Positions 26,005-33,858 of a stretch of DNA of 64,000 bases are shown here, piece by piece. The notes under the pieces were generated by a model that saw nothing but the letters and a program-made list of their open reading frames with translations, made no database searches and was not told the origin of the DNA. Every line of letters begins with the position of its first letter. Positions within the stretch are counted from its first letter, which is position 1. The position numbers were made by a program, and so were the translations under genes. The stretch is from Calditrichota bacterium (GTDB lineage: Bacteria > Electryoneota > RPQS01), in contig JACJVZ010000001.1 in assembly GCA_020637445.1 (NCBI GenBank), positions 372,001-436,000 of the forward strand. The letters are read 5' to 3'.

Positions 26005-26040
26005 GGGTGTGCGGACACAGGCTTTCGCGCACCCTTTTTT
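26005..26040 (+). terminator. Rho-independent terminator of the tRNA unit
   Basis: GGGTGTGCG (26005-26013) pairs with CGCGCACCC (26026-26034) with one G-T wobble, followed by six T (26035-26040). It ends a transcript of about 325 bases that began near 25716. Confidence 0.88.
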
Positions 26041-26085
26041 CGTATAGGGCAATCAAATTTTTTCAGATAGGTAGGCGAAGTAGAC

Positions 26086-26829
26086 GTGATCATTCAGGAC
26101 GCAACTCCCGAACAGATTCGCAGCGCACTGAAAGCGCTGATAGAGATTCAAGAAATTGATTTGGAATTGGCGGAAATCGCCGAAGAGCGTGGTGGACTGC
26201 CCGAGCAGGTGCAGGCACTGACGCAGCAGATAGCGGAGTATGAGGCGTTCATTGAGGCGAAAGATCAAGAGCGCGAAGAATCCGAGAAGATTACGGGTGA
26301 ATCGTCGCACAAGCTGGCTGTGGCGCGTGAGAAGCTCACGAAGTATCAGGAACAGCTTTATTCCGTGACGACGACGCGAGAATACGACGCGATCACGACC
26401 GAGCAGGATACGGCCAAGCGCGAAATCGGCGAATTTGAACTGTTGATTTCGACGAATACGACGCGCGCGGTGGAGCTGGTCCAGCTTGTGGAAGATAGGC
26501 AAGCCGAGCTCGAACAGTTGCGGAAAGACAAAGTTGCCCGCGAAGAGGAGCTTGAGCGCAAGCTGCGTGAAACGGAAGGGGCGGAGAAGGAACTGGAAGC
26601 TCGTCGCGCCAAGTCCGCCGCGACGTTGAATCCGCGCCTTTTGGCTCACTACGAAAGAATCCGCGACGCCAAGGACGGACGCGGCATTGCGACGCTGGTT
26701 GGTGAGGCGTGCGGCGGCTGTTTTGCGCTGATTCCCCCGCAAACGCAGGTGATCATCCGTCAGGCACGTGATATTTACGCTTGCGAAGCCTGCGGCCGCT
26801 TTGTGGCACCGGACACCGAAATCGACTAA
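26086..26829 (+). CDS. Coiled-coil protein with C4-type zinc ribbon (CdsZ/HP0958-like)
   Basis: A 247-aa protein. Residues 10-185 form a nearly unbroken, highly charged coiled coil that probably folds back as a hairpin. Residues 195-240 form a C4 zinc ribbon with GEACGGCFALIPPQ and YACEACGRFVAP. This architecture is that of the CdsZ/HP0958 (FlgZ) family, linked in other bacteria to secretion or flagellar gene regulation and possibly RNA binding; no such genes are here. The start is a GTG. It lies upstream of RNase H and RNase P RNA, so an RNA-related role is conceivable. Confidence 0.85.
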   Translation: MIIQDATPEQIRSALKALIEIQEIDLELAEIAEERGGLPEQVQALTQQIAEYEAFIEAKDQEREESEKITGESSHKLAVAREKLTKYQEQLYSVTTTREYDAITTEQDTAKREIGEFELLISTNTTRAVELVQLVEDRQAELEQLRKDKVAREEELERKLRETEGAEKELEARRAKSAATLNPRLLAHYERIRDAKDGRGIATLVGEACGGCFALIPPQTQVIIRQARDIYACEACGRFVAPDTEID

Positions 26830-26838
26830 GAATAGACT

Positions 26839-26886
26839 CGCCGAGCGGGGATTTAGCGCGTCAGCGCGGTTCCCCGCCGGAATCTG
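26839..26886. repeat. Palindromic interspersed repeat, copy A
   Basis: The unit begins CGCCGA, continues CGGGGATT, then the palindrome GCGCGTCAGCGCG, then TTCCCCGCCGGAATCTG. GGGGA and TCCCC pair around the inner GCGC/GCGC hairpin. Almost the same unit occurs twice near 60.25-60.34 kb. This copy starts just after the stop of the coiled-coil protein gene. Confidence 0.78.
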
Positions 26887-26928
26887 AAAGCGCCACCACC
26901 GCGGCAAGCCTTTGCGAAGCGCATTGGG

Positions 26929-26958
26929 TCCAGCGTCCACGCTGGCCGCCGGAATCTG
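26929..26958. repeat. Related hairpin sharing the repeat tail
   Basis: CCAGCGT and ACGCTGG (about 26930-26945) form a 7-base hairpin with a 2-base loop. It is followed by GCCGCCGGAATCTG, the same 3' tail as repeat copies A and C. The hairpin part differs, so this is a variant or chimeric copy. It lies directly before the RNase H coding region. Confidence 0.6.
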
Positions 26959-27405
26959 AGGAATAGCAAAAGCATCGAACTTCACGCGCACATTGACGGC
27001 GGCGCTCGCGGCAATCCCGGCCCCGCCGCCATCGGAGTGGTCATCCACGACGATCAGGGCAATCTGCTCTACGAAGAGGGAACCTATATCGGCCACGGCA
27101 CAAACAACGAGGCCGAGTATCGCGCGTTGATCAGACTGCTTGAAGTCTGCGCCGCGAATCCCGTTATCAAAGAGAGCGGCGCCCAAATCCTGCGCGTCGC
27201 ATGCGACAGCCAGTTGATCGTAAAACAGGTCTTGGGCGAGTGGAAAATCAAAGAGCCGCGCCTGCAAGACCTGAATCAGGAAGTCCAACAAAAAAAGCGA
27301 CTCCTGAACGGCCTGACTCCCAGAATCCGCCACGTCCGCAGAGAAGAAAACAAAGACGCGGACAAGTTGGTAAACCAAGCGCTGGATGCCGAAGAAAAGA
27401 AGTAG
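26956..27405 (+). CDS. Ribonuclease HI-family protein (start codon unclear)
   Basis: Cleaves RNA in RNA-DNA hybrids. The frame encodes the full family core: HIDGGARGNPGPAAIG from about 26989 (first catalytic Asp), TNNEAEYRAL (Glu), VACDSQLIVKQ (second Asp) and ENKDADKLVNQAL (last Asp). The only ATG/GTG/TTG in frame is a GTG at 27037, which would remove the first catalytic Asp and the GNPG loop. From a stop at 26854 to 27037 only rare codons are available: CTG at 26956, ATC at 26974 or ATT. A GAGGAA run at 26958-26962 would suit a start near 26968-26974. The 5' limit given is a guess. Palindromic repeats sit directly upstream. Confidence 0.8.
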   Translation: MRNSKSIELHAHIDGGARGNPGPAAIGVVIHDDQGNLLYEEGTYIGHGTNNEAEYRALIRLLEVCAANPVIKESGAQILRVACDSQLIVKQVLGEWKIKEPRLQDLNQEVQQKKRLLNGLTPRIRHVRREENKDADKLVNQALDAEEKK

Positions 27406-27442
27406 TTTTCTATTTTCAGTTTTCTAATTGCTATTTTCAATA
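27406..27442. repeat. T-rich interspersed repeat, copy 1
   Basis: A run of TTTTC/ATTT units between the RNase H stop and RNase P RNA, containing TTTTCTAATTGCTATTTTC. A close relative lies at 42156-42203. It could carry promoter-like or unwinding function for rnpB, but no clear -35/-10 pair is seen. Confidence 0.5.
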
Positions 27443-27443
27443 A

Positions 27444-27791
27444 GGTTCGCCGGGTGATCGCGCTTGACTTCGGTCAGGTGAGGAAAGTCCGAACTTCATA
27501 GAGCAGAGCGCCGGCTAACGGCCGGGTGTGGTAACGCAACGGAAAGTGCCACAGAAAAAATACCGCCCGCAAGGGTAAGGGTGAAAAGGTGCGGTAAGAG
27601 CGCACCGCGCTTCCGGTAACGGAAGTGGCAGGGAAAACCCCGCTCGAAGCAAGGCCATGTATACCGGGAGTCCGCGCGGCTCGCACGGCACAAAACCCGG
27701 TGGGTAGGCCGCCCGAGGGAATGAGTAATCATTCTCCCAGATAGATGATCACCGCCCGCAAGGGTACAGAATTCGGCTTACAGGCGAACCG
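27444..27791 (+). ncRNA. rnpB: RNase P RNA, bacterial class A
   Basis: Catalytic RNA that trims the 5' leader of pre-tRNAs. P1 is formed by GGTTCGCC (27444-27451) and GGCGAACC (27783-27790). The universally conserved GAGGAAAGTCCGAACT (P4 5' side) is at 27478-27493. Further family marks are GGGTGTGGTAACGC, GTGCCACAGAAA, the CAGGGAAAACCCC segment and the 3' conserved ACAGAATTCGGCTTA, where P4 closes. Length of about 348 bases is normal. It lies downstream of RNase H and upstream of recJ. No protein (rnpA) gene is here. Confidence 0.95.
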
Positions 27792-27800
27792 GATTTTCTA

Positions 27801-27905
27801 AAAGAGGAAAGAAGAAATGTGAAAGAGGAAAAGTGAAACAGGGCATCGACTGTCGAAGCAGTGAAAACTGCATGCTCCGTTTCTTCTTTCCTGTTTCCTC
27901 TTTCC
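27801..27905. repeat. Purine-rich/pyrimidine-rich inverted region after rnpB
   Basis: A purine run (27801-27842) and a pyrimidine run (27878-27905) enclose a small hairpin GCAGT-GAAA-ACTGC (about 27858-27871). GGAAAGAAGAAA (27806-27817) is complementary to 27880-27891, and GAAAGAGGAAA (27821-27831) to 27894-27904. GAAACAGG (27835-27842) also pairs with 27890-27897. Several competing folds are possible. It fills the gap between rnpB and recJ; a gene is not apparent. Confidence 0.55.
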
Positions 27906-27955
27906 AAGTTTTACTTCCCCAATGATTTTTGTTTATATGAAATACAGGAATAACC

Positions 27956-29653
27956 ATGCAACCCAGATGGGAAATGGTGGAGAGTCGGCCACATGAGGAG
28001 ATCGAACGCCTAAGCCGTCAAGCCCAAGTACCTTACACAATCGCGCGGATTCTATTGAACCGCGGGATGGAAACACCGGACGCTGTCGAGAGATTTTTTA
28101 GTCCCTCGCCGGCGCAACTCTATGACCCATTCCTGATGTCGGGAATGGAAAAAGCCGTTGATCGCATCGTGGAAGCGCTGCAAAACCGCGACCGCATTGC
28201 CATCTACGGTGACTACGACGTGGACGGAATTACTTCCGTGTCCATGCTCTATCTGTTCTTGCGCGACCTCGGCGGGGACGTCGTGGCCTATATTCCCGAC
28301 CGCCAAAATGAAGGCTACGGAATTTCTCAGGCCGGACTCGACGAAGTCAAGAAGCAGGGCGCGCAGTTGGTGATTTCGGTCGACTGCGGCATCACTTCTG
28401 TGTCGGAAGCGGAATACGCCAAGTCACTCGGACTCGAACTGATTATCTCCGATCACCACGAACCGGCCGACGAACTTCCGGCGGCGCTCGCGGTGTTGGA
28501 TCCCAAGTGCGCGGATTCCGGCTATCCGTTCTCTGAACTTGCCGGTGTCGGTGTCACCTTCAAGCTCGCGCAAGGCATCACGAAGACCCTCGGCCTTGAC
28601 GCCGAGTTCGCTTTCAAGTATATCGATCTGGTTGCGCTCGGCACTTCGGCGGACATCGTTCCGTTGATTGACGAGAACCGCGTGTTGGTCAAAGAAGGGC
28701 TCGAAAAACTCAACGCCGCGCCCGAAGTCGGTTTGGCGAGTTTGATCGAGTCCGCCGGTGTGCGCGGGGGCAAAATCGACGTCGGCCAAATTGTTTTCAA
28801 TATCGCGCCGCGCATCAACGCCGTCGGCAGAATGGGCAGCGCCATGCGCGCCGTTCAGTTGCTGACGACCCGCGATCAAGTGCAAGCCCGCGAAGTGGCG
28901 CAAGTCTTGGAACAAGAAAACCGCCGCCGCAAAGAGATCGACAACGAAACTTTGTCGCAGGCTCTCGAGGAGATTCGCTACACCATGAATCCCAACGACC
29001 GCCACTCGATCGTGCTTTCGCGCGAGGGTTGGCACTCGGGAGTCATCGGAATCGTCGCCTCGCGCTTGATTGAAAAATTCTACCGTCCGACCGTGATGAT
29101 TTCCGTCGAGAACGGCATGGGCAAAGGTTCAGCGAGATCGGTATCGAATTTCGACATTTTCAATGCGCTGAAAGCCTGTTCCGAGTTACTCGAGCAGTTC
29201 GGCGGACACAAGTATGCCGCGGGTTTGACAATCCCGGCAGAAAACATTCCGGCGTTCAAGGAGCGTTTCGAAGAAGCCTGCAAAGAGCTGATGACAGAAG
29301 AAGATCTGGTGCGCAAGGTCAAGATCGAGAGTGAAATAGAGCTCGACGAGATTACGCCGGAAGTTGTCAAAACGCTGAAGCGATTCGAGCCGTTTGGCCC
29401 GCACAATACGCGGCCGACGTTCGTTTCGCGCGATCTCGGCACGGTCTATCCGCCGCGAATAGTAGGTCAGAACCATTTGAAACTCGTGGCCTCTCAAAAC
29501 GGCACTCAGTTCGAGGCTATCGGATTCAATTTGGGTGATCACATCGACAAATTCATGAACGGACGCAGGTCTTATGAGATGGTCTATGTGATCGAAGAGA
29601 ACGAATATCAGAACCGCAAAACGACGCAGTTGCGCATAAAGGATATCCGATGA
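27956..29653 (+). CDS. recJ: Single-stranded-DNA-specific exonuclease RecJ
   Basis: 5'-3' exonuclease for recombination and mismatch/excision repair. The 565 aa contain the DHH-family motifs: GDYDVDG at about 85-91, SVDCGI, ISDHHEP and LGTSADIVPL, followed by the DHHA1 domain (GWHSGVIGIVASRL, GGHKYAAGLTI) and a C-terminal OB-like domain (GPHNTRPTFVSRDL). Length and order match the family. The stop overlaps the next ATG (ATGA). Confidence 0.96.
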   Translation: MQPRWEMVESRPHEEIERLSRQAQVPYTIARILLNRGMETPDAVERFFSPSPAQLYDPFLMSGMEKAVDRIVEALQNRDRIAIYGDYDVDGITSVSMLYLFLRDLGGDVVAYIPDRQNEGYGISQAGLDEVKKQGAQLVISVDCGITSVSEAEYAKSLGLELIISDHHEPADELPAALAVLDPKCADSGYPFSELAGVGVTFKLAQGITKTLGLDAEFAFKYIDLVALGTSADIVPLIDENRVLVKEGLEKLNAAPEVGLASLIESAGVRGGKIDVGQIVFNIAPRINAVGRMGSAMRAVQLLTTRDQVQAREVAQVLEQENRRRKEIDNETLSQALEEIRYTMNPNDRHSIVLSREGWHSGVIGIVASRLIEKFYRPTVMISVENGMGKGSARSVSNFDIFNALKACSELLEQFGGHKYAAGLTIPAENIPAFKERFEEACKELMTEEDLVRKVKIESEIELDEITPEVVKTLKRFEPFGPHNTRPTFVSRDLGTVYPPRIVGQNHLKLVASQNGTQFEAIGFNLGDHIDKFMNGRRSYEMVYVIEENEYQNRKTTQLRIKDIR

Positions 29654-30123
29654 GCACTCGCCGCCTGAAAATCGTGGCCATGTTGATTTTGGCTGCCGGA
29701 CTGATGGGAATGGGCCGCAAAGAAGCCAAGAACCAAGATCCTCCGCCTGCTCCGATCAGCGGAGTCACGGGCAAGATCGAGATTTGGGAAGGCAACTTCA
29801 TGCCGCCTATCGAAGCGGAGACTCGCGACAAGCAAATCAAGCCCGGCGCGAATCTGATCGTCAGACTCTATCAGCCCGTCAAAGGCCTGCCCGGCGCCAT
29901 GGTTGAAACGGTTGAAGGCGAAATGGTCGCCGAAACCACCAGCGACGAAGACGGCATGTTTACGATTCCCGCCAAGGAAGGAACATACAGCATCTTCGTG
30001 CAGGATGGCGAAGGCTGGTATGCCAACGGTTGGGACGGCAACGGAGTACAAGGTGCGGTGACTGTCGAGCCGATGAAGATGACGGAAGTCTTGATCAAGA
30101 ACACTCGCAAGGCGACATTCTAA
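29650..30123 (+). CDS. Secreted carboxypeptidase-regulatory-like domain protein
   Basis: A 157-aa protein with a hydrophobic leader (LKIVAMLILAAGLMGMG) and no lipobox cysteine, so either cleaved or anchored. Mature residues 35-157 look like one beta-sandwich of the carboxypeptidase-regulatory/transthyretin type: VTGKIEIWEG, LIVRLYQPV, TTSDEDGMFTIPAKEGTYSIFVQD. A role as a periplasmic carrier or surface domain is a guess. It is coupled to recJ (ATGA overlap) and shares one base with the next gene. Confidence 0.68.
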   Translation: MSTRRLKIVAMLILAAGLMGMGRKEAKNQDPPPAPISGVTGKIEIWEGNFMPPIEAETRDKQIKPGANLIVRLYQPVKGLPGAMVETVEGEMVAETTSDEDGMFTIPAKEGTYSIFVQDGEGWYANGWDGNGVQGAVTVEPMKMTEVLIKNTRKATF

Positions 30124-30905
30124 TGTTGGTTGTGAGAATATTCTCGTTGTTGTTTTTAATGTTGTCGTGTTCGGCGACTTTTGCACAATACCCGGTCAGC
30201 CTGCCGACGGCCAACGATGATTCATTGGAAACGGACTCGGCGGCGGTGGATAGCGCGGTGACTGCTCCCGAGCCTTCAGAGTTTGAGCAGTTATCCGAGT
30301 TGAAAACGAACGCTTTGACGTGGGTGCGGCGGTTGATTTATCGCGGTTTCTTGGACGATCAACTGACGGGCACGAGTGCAACGTATGCGCTCAGCGAGTG
30401 GCGCGAAGTCTCAGGTCCGGCCGGTCCGGTTCAGGCCTACGTAACGGTGGTCTATTTGGGTTCGGTGTCGTGGCTCGGCAAACCGTCCTCGTGGTTCCAA
30501 GCAACTTACAAAAGTCTGGACGTCGACCGTCCTTCGGTGGATTTTGATCTGGTTTTATCGGGCCGGGAAACTTTGGGCGACGCGTACCGCGCGCTGTGGC
30601 GTGTCAACAAAGAAGAACTGAAGTCGTTCAACTTCGGCGTAAAGCCGGGAACGTTCGACTATGACAGGGAAGACAAGCCAACTGCCGGCAAGGAATCCGT
30701 TTTGAAATTATACTCGGGCGACTTCAATATCACCGAGTATCGTGGTTCGGGAGCCGATGGCGACAAAGTAATTGCCTATCGAGCTAATGAAGTTCCGCCG
30801 CTGAGTCTCGTGCGGCTGGGCTATGGCAACATGTGTTTGAACTTGCGCGACCGCGCAAGCGACGTTGAACCGAGATTAGAGGTCCCGCTTCCCACATCAA
30901 GATAG
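30123..30905 (+). CDS. Hypothetical exported protein
   Basis: About 260 aa from the ATG at 30123, which shares one base with the previous stop (TAATG). The signal peptide MLVVRIFSLLFLMLSCSATFAQ is followed by an acidic linker and then a single globular region with YVTVVYLGSVSWLGKPSSWFQATYKSL-like strands. I recognise no family. An upstream extension to 30030 is open but would cover the end of the preceding gene. Position between two other exported proteins suggests a shared envelope role. Confidence 0.65.
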   Translation: MLVVRIFSLLFLMLSCSATFAQYPVSLPTANDDSLETDSAAVDSAVTAPEPSEFEQLSELKTNALTWVRRLIYRGFLDDQLTGTSATYALSEWREVSGPAGPVQAYVTVVYLGSVSWLGKPSSWFQATYKSLDVDRPSVDFDLVLSGRETLGDAYRALWRVNKEELKSFNFGVKPGTFDYDREDKPTAGKESVLKLYSGDFNITEYRGSGADGDKVIAYRANEVPPLSLVRLGYGNMCLNLRDRASDVEPRLEVPLPTSR

Positions 30906-30919
30906 AAAAGGAAGCACCC

Positions 30920-31777
30920 ATGAAGTACATTTTTTTGTTGACACTGGTCGTCGTCGCTCAGCTTTTTGCGGCGGAGTTCAAGAAAGAACACGGTGACTAC
31001 GTGTATCGCGACACTCTCACATTCGAGGAGTCTGCCGAAGGACTGGATCTGCTCGACTGCTCTGCCACGAACGGCGAGATAGAATTGACCGGAGAAGACC
31101 GCAGCACGGTCAGTGTGACGGCCATACTCAAGATTGAGGCAGACGAACTTGAAGACGGTCAAGAGTACTTGAAAGACTTCAGGCCGGTCGTTAAGCGCAG
31201 CGGAGACAAGCTCGAGATATACTCCGAGTATCCCGACTCGAAATTCGATTGGGATGAAGTGAGCGCAAACATCGACTTTATCATCCACGCACCGAAAAGT
31301 TTGAACCTTGACGCGTCTTGCGCGAACGGCGAGATAAACGCTATGGGCATGACCGGAAGTGCGGACCTCTCCAGCGCCAACGGTGAAATTGCATTCACAT
31401 CAAAAGACGGCGTGACCGGACAGGTCGACGCGTCTTGCGCCAACGGCGAAGTCACGATTGACGTTGCCGCACTTACCGGCAATTGCGAATTCAGCACGGC
31501 CAACGGCGAGATCACAGTCACGGTTCGCGAAACACTTGCCGGAAATATTTCGGCGTCGACTGCCAATGGCGAAATCACGTTAGCACTTCCTGAAGACGCA
31601 GACATGAAGGTTTCGGCCAGTTCGCTTTCCGGAGGTTCCATCGAATCCGACTGGGAAGGCAAATACTCTGACAAACTCGTTGGCGACGAATTCGAGGTCG
31701 TGGTCAATGAAGGCACATACCTTGTGGATCTAAGCAGCGTGAACGGCGAAATCGATCTCCGCAAGGCGAAAAAGTAA
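30920..31777 (+). CDS. DUF4097-family beta-repeat exported protein
   Basis: A 285-aa protein with a signal peptide (LLTLVVVAQLFAAEF). The mature part carries seven NGE[IV] units, e.g. SCANGEINAMG, SSANGEIAFTS, STANGEITVTV, STANGEITLAL, SSVNGEIDLRK, spaced about 16-45 residues. This is the DUF4097 pattern: a right-handed or stacked beta fold in which each turn contrasts the same stem. Proteins of this family are periplasmic or surface and often sit near anti-sigma factors; none is here. AAAAGGAAG precedes the ATG. Function unknown. Confidence 0.85.
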   Translation: MKYIFLLTLVVVAQLFAAEFKKEHGDYVYRDTLTFEESAEGLDLLDCSATNGEIELTGEDRSTVSVTAILKIEADELEDGQEYLKDFRPVVKRSGDKLEIYSEYPDSKFDWDEVSANIDFIIHAPKSLNLDASCANGEINAMGMTGSADLSSANGEIAFTSKDGVTGQVDASCANGEVTIDVAALTGNCEFSTANGEITVTVRETLAGNISASTANGEITLALPEDADMKVSASSLSGGSIESDWEGKYSDKLVGDEFEVVVNEGTYLVDLSSVNGEIDLRKAKK

Positions 31778-31794
31778 CCCAATTCCCTAACGAC

Positions 31795-33405
31795 TTGAAG
31801 CGACTTCCTACCAACGTCCGTCCCAGTGATCCCGGGTTTGCCGAAAACGCAGCCGCGATGCGCGTGCTCGTGGATGAGCTGCGCGGAAAGCTGGCGGCGC
31901 TGCATCCGGCCGCAGGACCGAAACAGCATATCGACCGGCACGTCTCTCGAGACAAACTGCCTGTTCGCGACCGGTTGAACCGTTTGTTCGATCCGTCAAC
32001 TCCGTTTCTTGAGCTAAGTCCGCTGGCGGCACACGGCATGTACAACGATGAAGCTCCCGGCGCCGGAATGGTGACGGGAATTGGAGTCGTGCACGGACGT
32101 GAAGTGTTGGTCGTGGCCAATGATGCAACCGTCAAAGGCGGGACTTACTTCCCGATGACGATCAAGAAGCATCTGCGCGCGCAGGAAGTTGCCATGCAGA
32201 ATCATCTGCCGTGTGTGTATCTGGTCGACTCGGGCGGAATCTATCTGCCCGAGCAGGCTGGCACATTCGCCGACCGTGACCACTTCGGCAGAATTTTTTA
32301 CAATCAGGCGAATCTGAGTGCAAAAAAGATTCCTCAAATTGCCATTGTGATGGGATCGTGCACGGCCGGCGGCGCCTACGTTCCGGCGATGTCGGATGAG
32401 ACCGTGATCGTCAAGAACACGGGAACGATCTTCATCGGCGGCCCGCCGCTTGTGAAGGCCGCAACCGGAATGGATGTCTCGGCGGAAGATTTGGGCGGAG
32501 CGGACGTGCACACTCGCATTAGCGGAGTGGCCGATCACTTCGCCGAGAACGATGGCCACGCACTCGAGATAGCTCGCTCGATCATCGAAGCCGTAGGACC
32601 GCGGCCGAAATTCGAGTTCGACCGCGAAACTCCGGAAGATCCGCATTACGATCCCGAGGAACTTTTGGGTTTGGTGCCGGTCGATATTCGCAAGCCCTTC
32701 GACATGAAAGAAGTGATTGCGCGGATCGCCGATGGCTCGCGTTTTCAAGAGTTCAAAGCCCGTTACGGCACGTCGCTCGTCTGCGGTTTCGCCAGAATTC
32801 ACGGATACCTCGTCGGCATCGTCGCAAATAACGGCGTGCTCTTCGGAGAGTCCGCAAAGAAAGGCGCGCACTTCATCGAGCTCTGCTGTCTGCGCAAAAT
32901 CCCTTTGGTGTTCTTGCAGAACATCACGGGCTTCATCGTCGGAAAAGAGTACGAGCACGGCGCAATTGCTTCGGACGGCGCCAAGATGGTGCATGCCGTC
33001 GCCTGTGCCAATGTCCCGAAATTCTCAGTGATCATCGGCTCGTCTGCGGGAGCCGGAAACTATGCCATGTGCGGTCGCGGCTACAGTCCGCGTCTGCTCT
33101 GGATGTGGCCGCATTCGCGCATCAACGTGATGGGCGCGCAGCAAGCTGCCGACGTGTTGGTGCAAGTAAAGCGCGAGCAACTCGAAGCAAAAGGTCAAAA
33201 GCTCACGGATGCCGACGCGGAAGCAATTCGCGGACCGGTTCTTGAGCAATACGATCGCGAAGGTAATCCATATTTTTCGACATCCCGCTTGTGGGATGAT
33301 GGAATTCTTGACCCGCTGTCAACCCGGGACGCGCTGGGGTTGGGCATAGCCATGTCCGCCAACGCGCCTGTCCCGGACTACCAGCCGGGAATCTACCGCA
33401 TGTAA
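31795..33405 (+). CDS. Methylcrotonyl-CoA carboxylase beta subunit (carboxyltransferase)
   Basis: Transfers CO2 from carboxybiotin to an acyl-CoA, in leucine breakdown to 3-methylcrotonyl-CoA. The 536 aa match the MCC-beta/PCC-beta carboxyltransferase: ERHVSRDKLPVRDRL-like start (here IDRHVSRDKLPVRDRLNRL), GIGVVHGREVLVVAND, YLVDSGGIYLPEQAG, MGSCTAGGAYVPAMSDE and GAGNYAMCGRGYSPRL. The pattern PEQAGTFADRDHFGRIF is typical of MCC rather than PCC. It opens the cluster; the TTG at 31795 fits family N-termini, though no Shine-Dalgarno is clear. The next ATG follows directly. Confidence 0.9.
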   Translation: MKRLPTNVRPSDPGFAENAAAMRVLVDELRGKLAALHPAAGPKQHIDRHVSRDKLPVRDRLNRLFDPSTPFLELSPLAAHGMYNDEAPGAGMVTGIGVVHGREVLVVANDATVKGGTYFPMTIKKHLRAQEVAMQNHLPCVYLVDSGGIYLPEQAGTFADRDHFGRIFYNQANLSAKKIPQIAIVMGSCTAGGAYVPAMSDETVIVKNTGTIFIGGPPLVKAATGMDVSAEDLGGADVHTRISGVADHFAENDGHALEIARSIIEAVGPRPKFEFDRETPEDPHYDPEELLGLVPVDIRKPFDMKEVIARIADGSRFQEFKARYGTSLVCGFARIHGYLVGIVANNGVLFGESAKKGAHFIELCCLRKIPLVFLQNITGFIVGKEYEHGAIASDGAKMVHAVACANVPKFSVIIGSSAGAGNYAMCGRGYSPRLLWMWPHSRINVMGAQQAADVLVQVKREQLEAKGQKLTDADAEAIRGPVLEQYDREGNPYFSTSRLWDDGILDPLSTRDALGLGIAMSANAPVPDYQPGIYRM

Positions 33406-33858
33406 ATGGAGACGGCGTTATTCGAAGAAACGCAGGAGTTCCCGCTTCGCGGCGTGCTTGCGTTCGCGTCGGGGGCCGCGTTCTTCGTGATACCGATGTT
33501 TTACTCCATGCCGCTGCTGCTTGTGCTTCTGATGTTTCTAATTGGTATTGGCATCAGTACGTTGCTTGGTGCGACGCTCAAGACCTACACTCGTGTAACC
33601 CAGACCGAATTCTCGTTCGGTCCAAACATCTTTACCCGGCGAATTCCGGCCGGCGAGCTGACAGTCGTCGGGCCGCGAAGTATACCGTTCTTGGCGGGAA
33701 CGGGAATTCACCGTTACCGGGGCAAGTGGTACTATAATATGCGCCGGGGTGAAGGTCTCGAAATCCATCACGGGAAAACCAAATACGTCGTCGGTACGGC
33801 CCGTATGGACGAACTGCAGACGGCACTGCGAGACTTGGCAAGAATCAATTCAAAATGA
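33406..33858 (+). CDS. Small membrane protein with PH-like domain (unassigned)
   Basis: A 150-aa protein with two hydrophobic segments near residues 16-50 (VLAFASGAAFFVIPMF, LLLVLLMFLIGIGIS). A compact beta-rich C-terminal part (TRVTQTEFSFGPN, IHRYRGKWYYNMRRGEG) resembles bacterial PH-like membrane domains. Function unknown. It begins immediately after the MCC beta stop and overlaps the hydratase gene by 4 bases (ATGA), so it is an integral part of the carboxylase operon even though it has no evident catalytic role. Confidence 0.7.
   Translation: METALFEETQEFPLRGVLAFASGAAFFVIPMFYSMPLLLVLLMFLIGIGISTLLGATLKTYTRVTQTEFSFGPNIFTRRIPAGELTVVGPRSIPFLAGTGIHRYRGKWYYNMRRGEGLEIHHGKTKYVVGTARMDELQTALRDLARINSK

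Noticed and set aside
30920..31777. CRISPR-like repetition
   Set aside because: The repeats encode NGE[IV] in one frame, vary at third positions and have uneven spacing. They are protein repeats.
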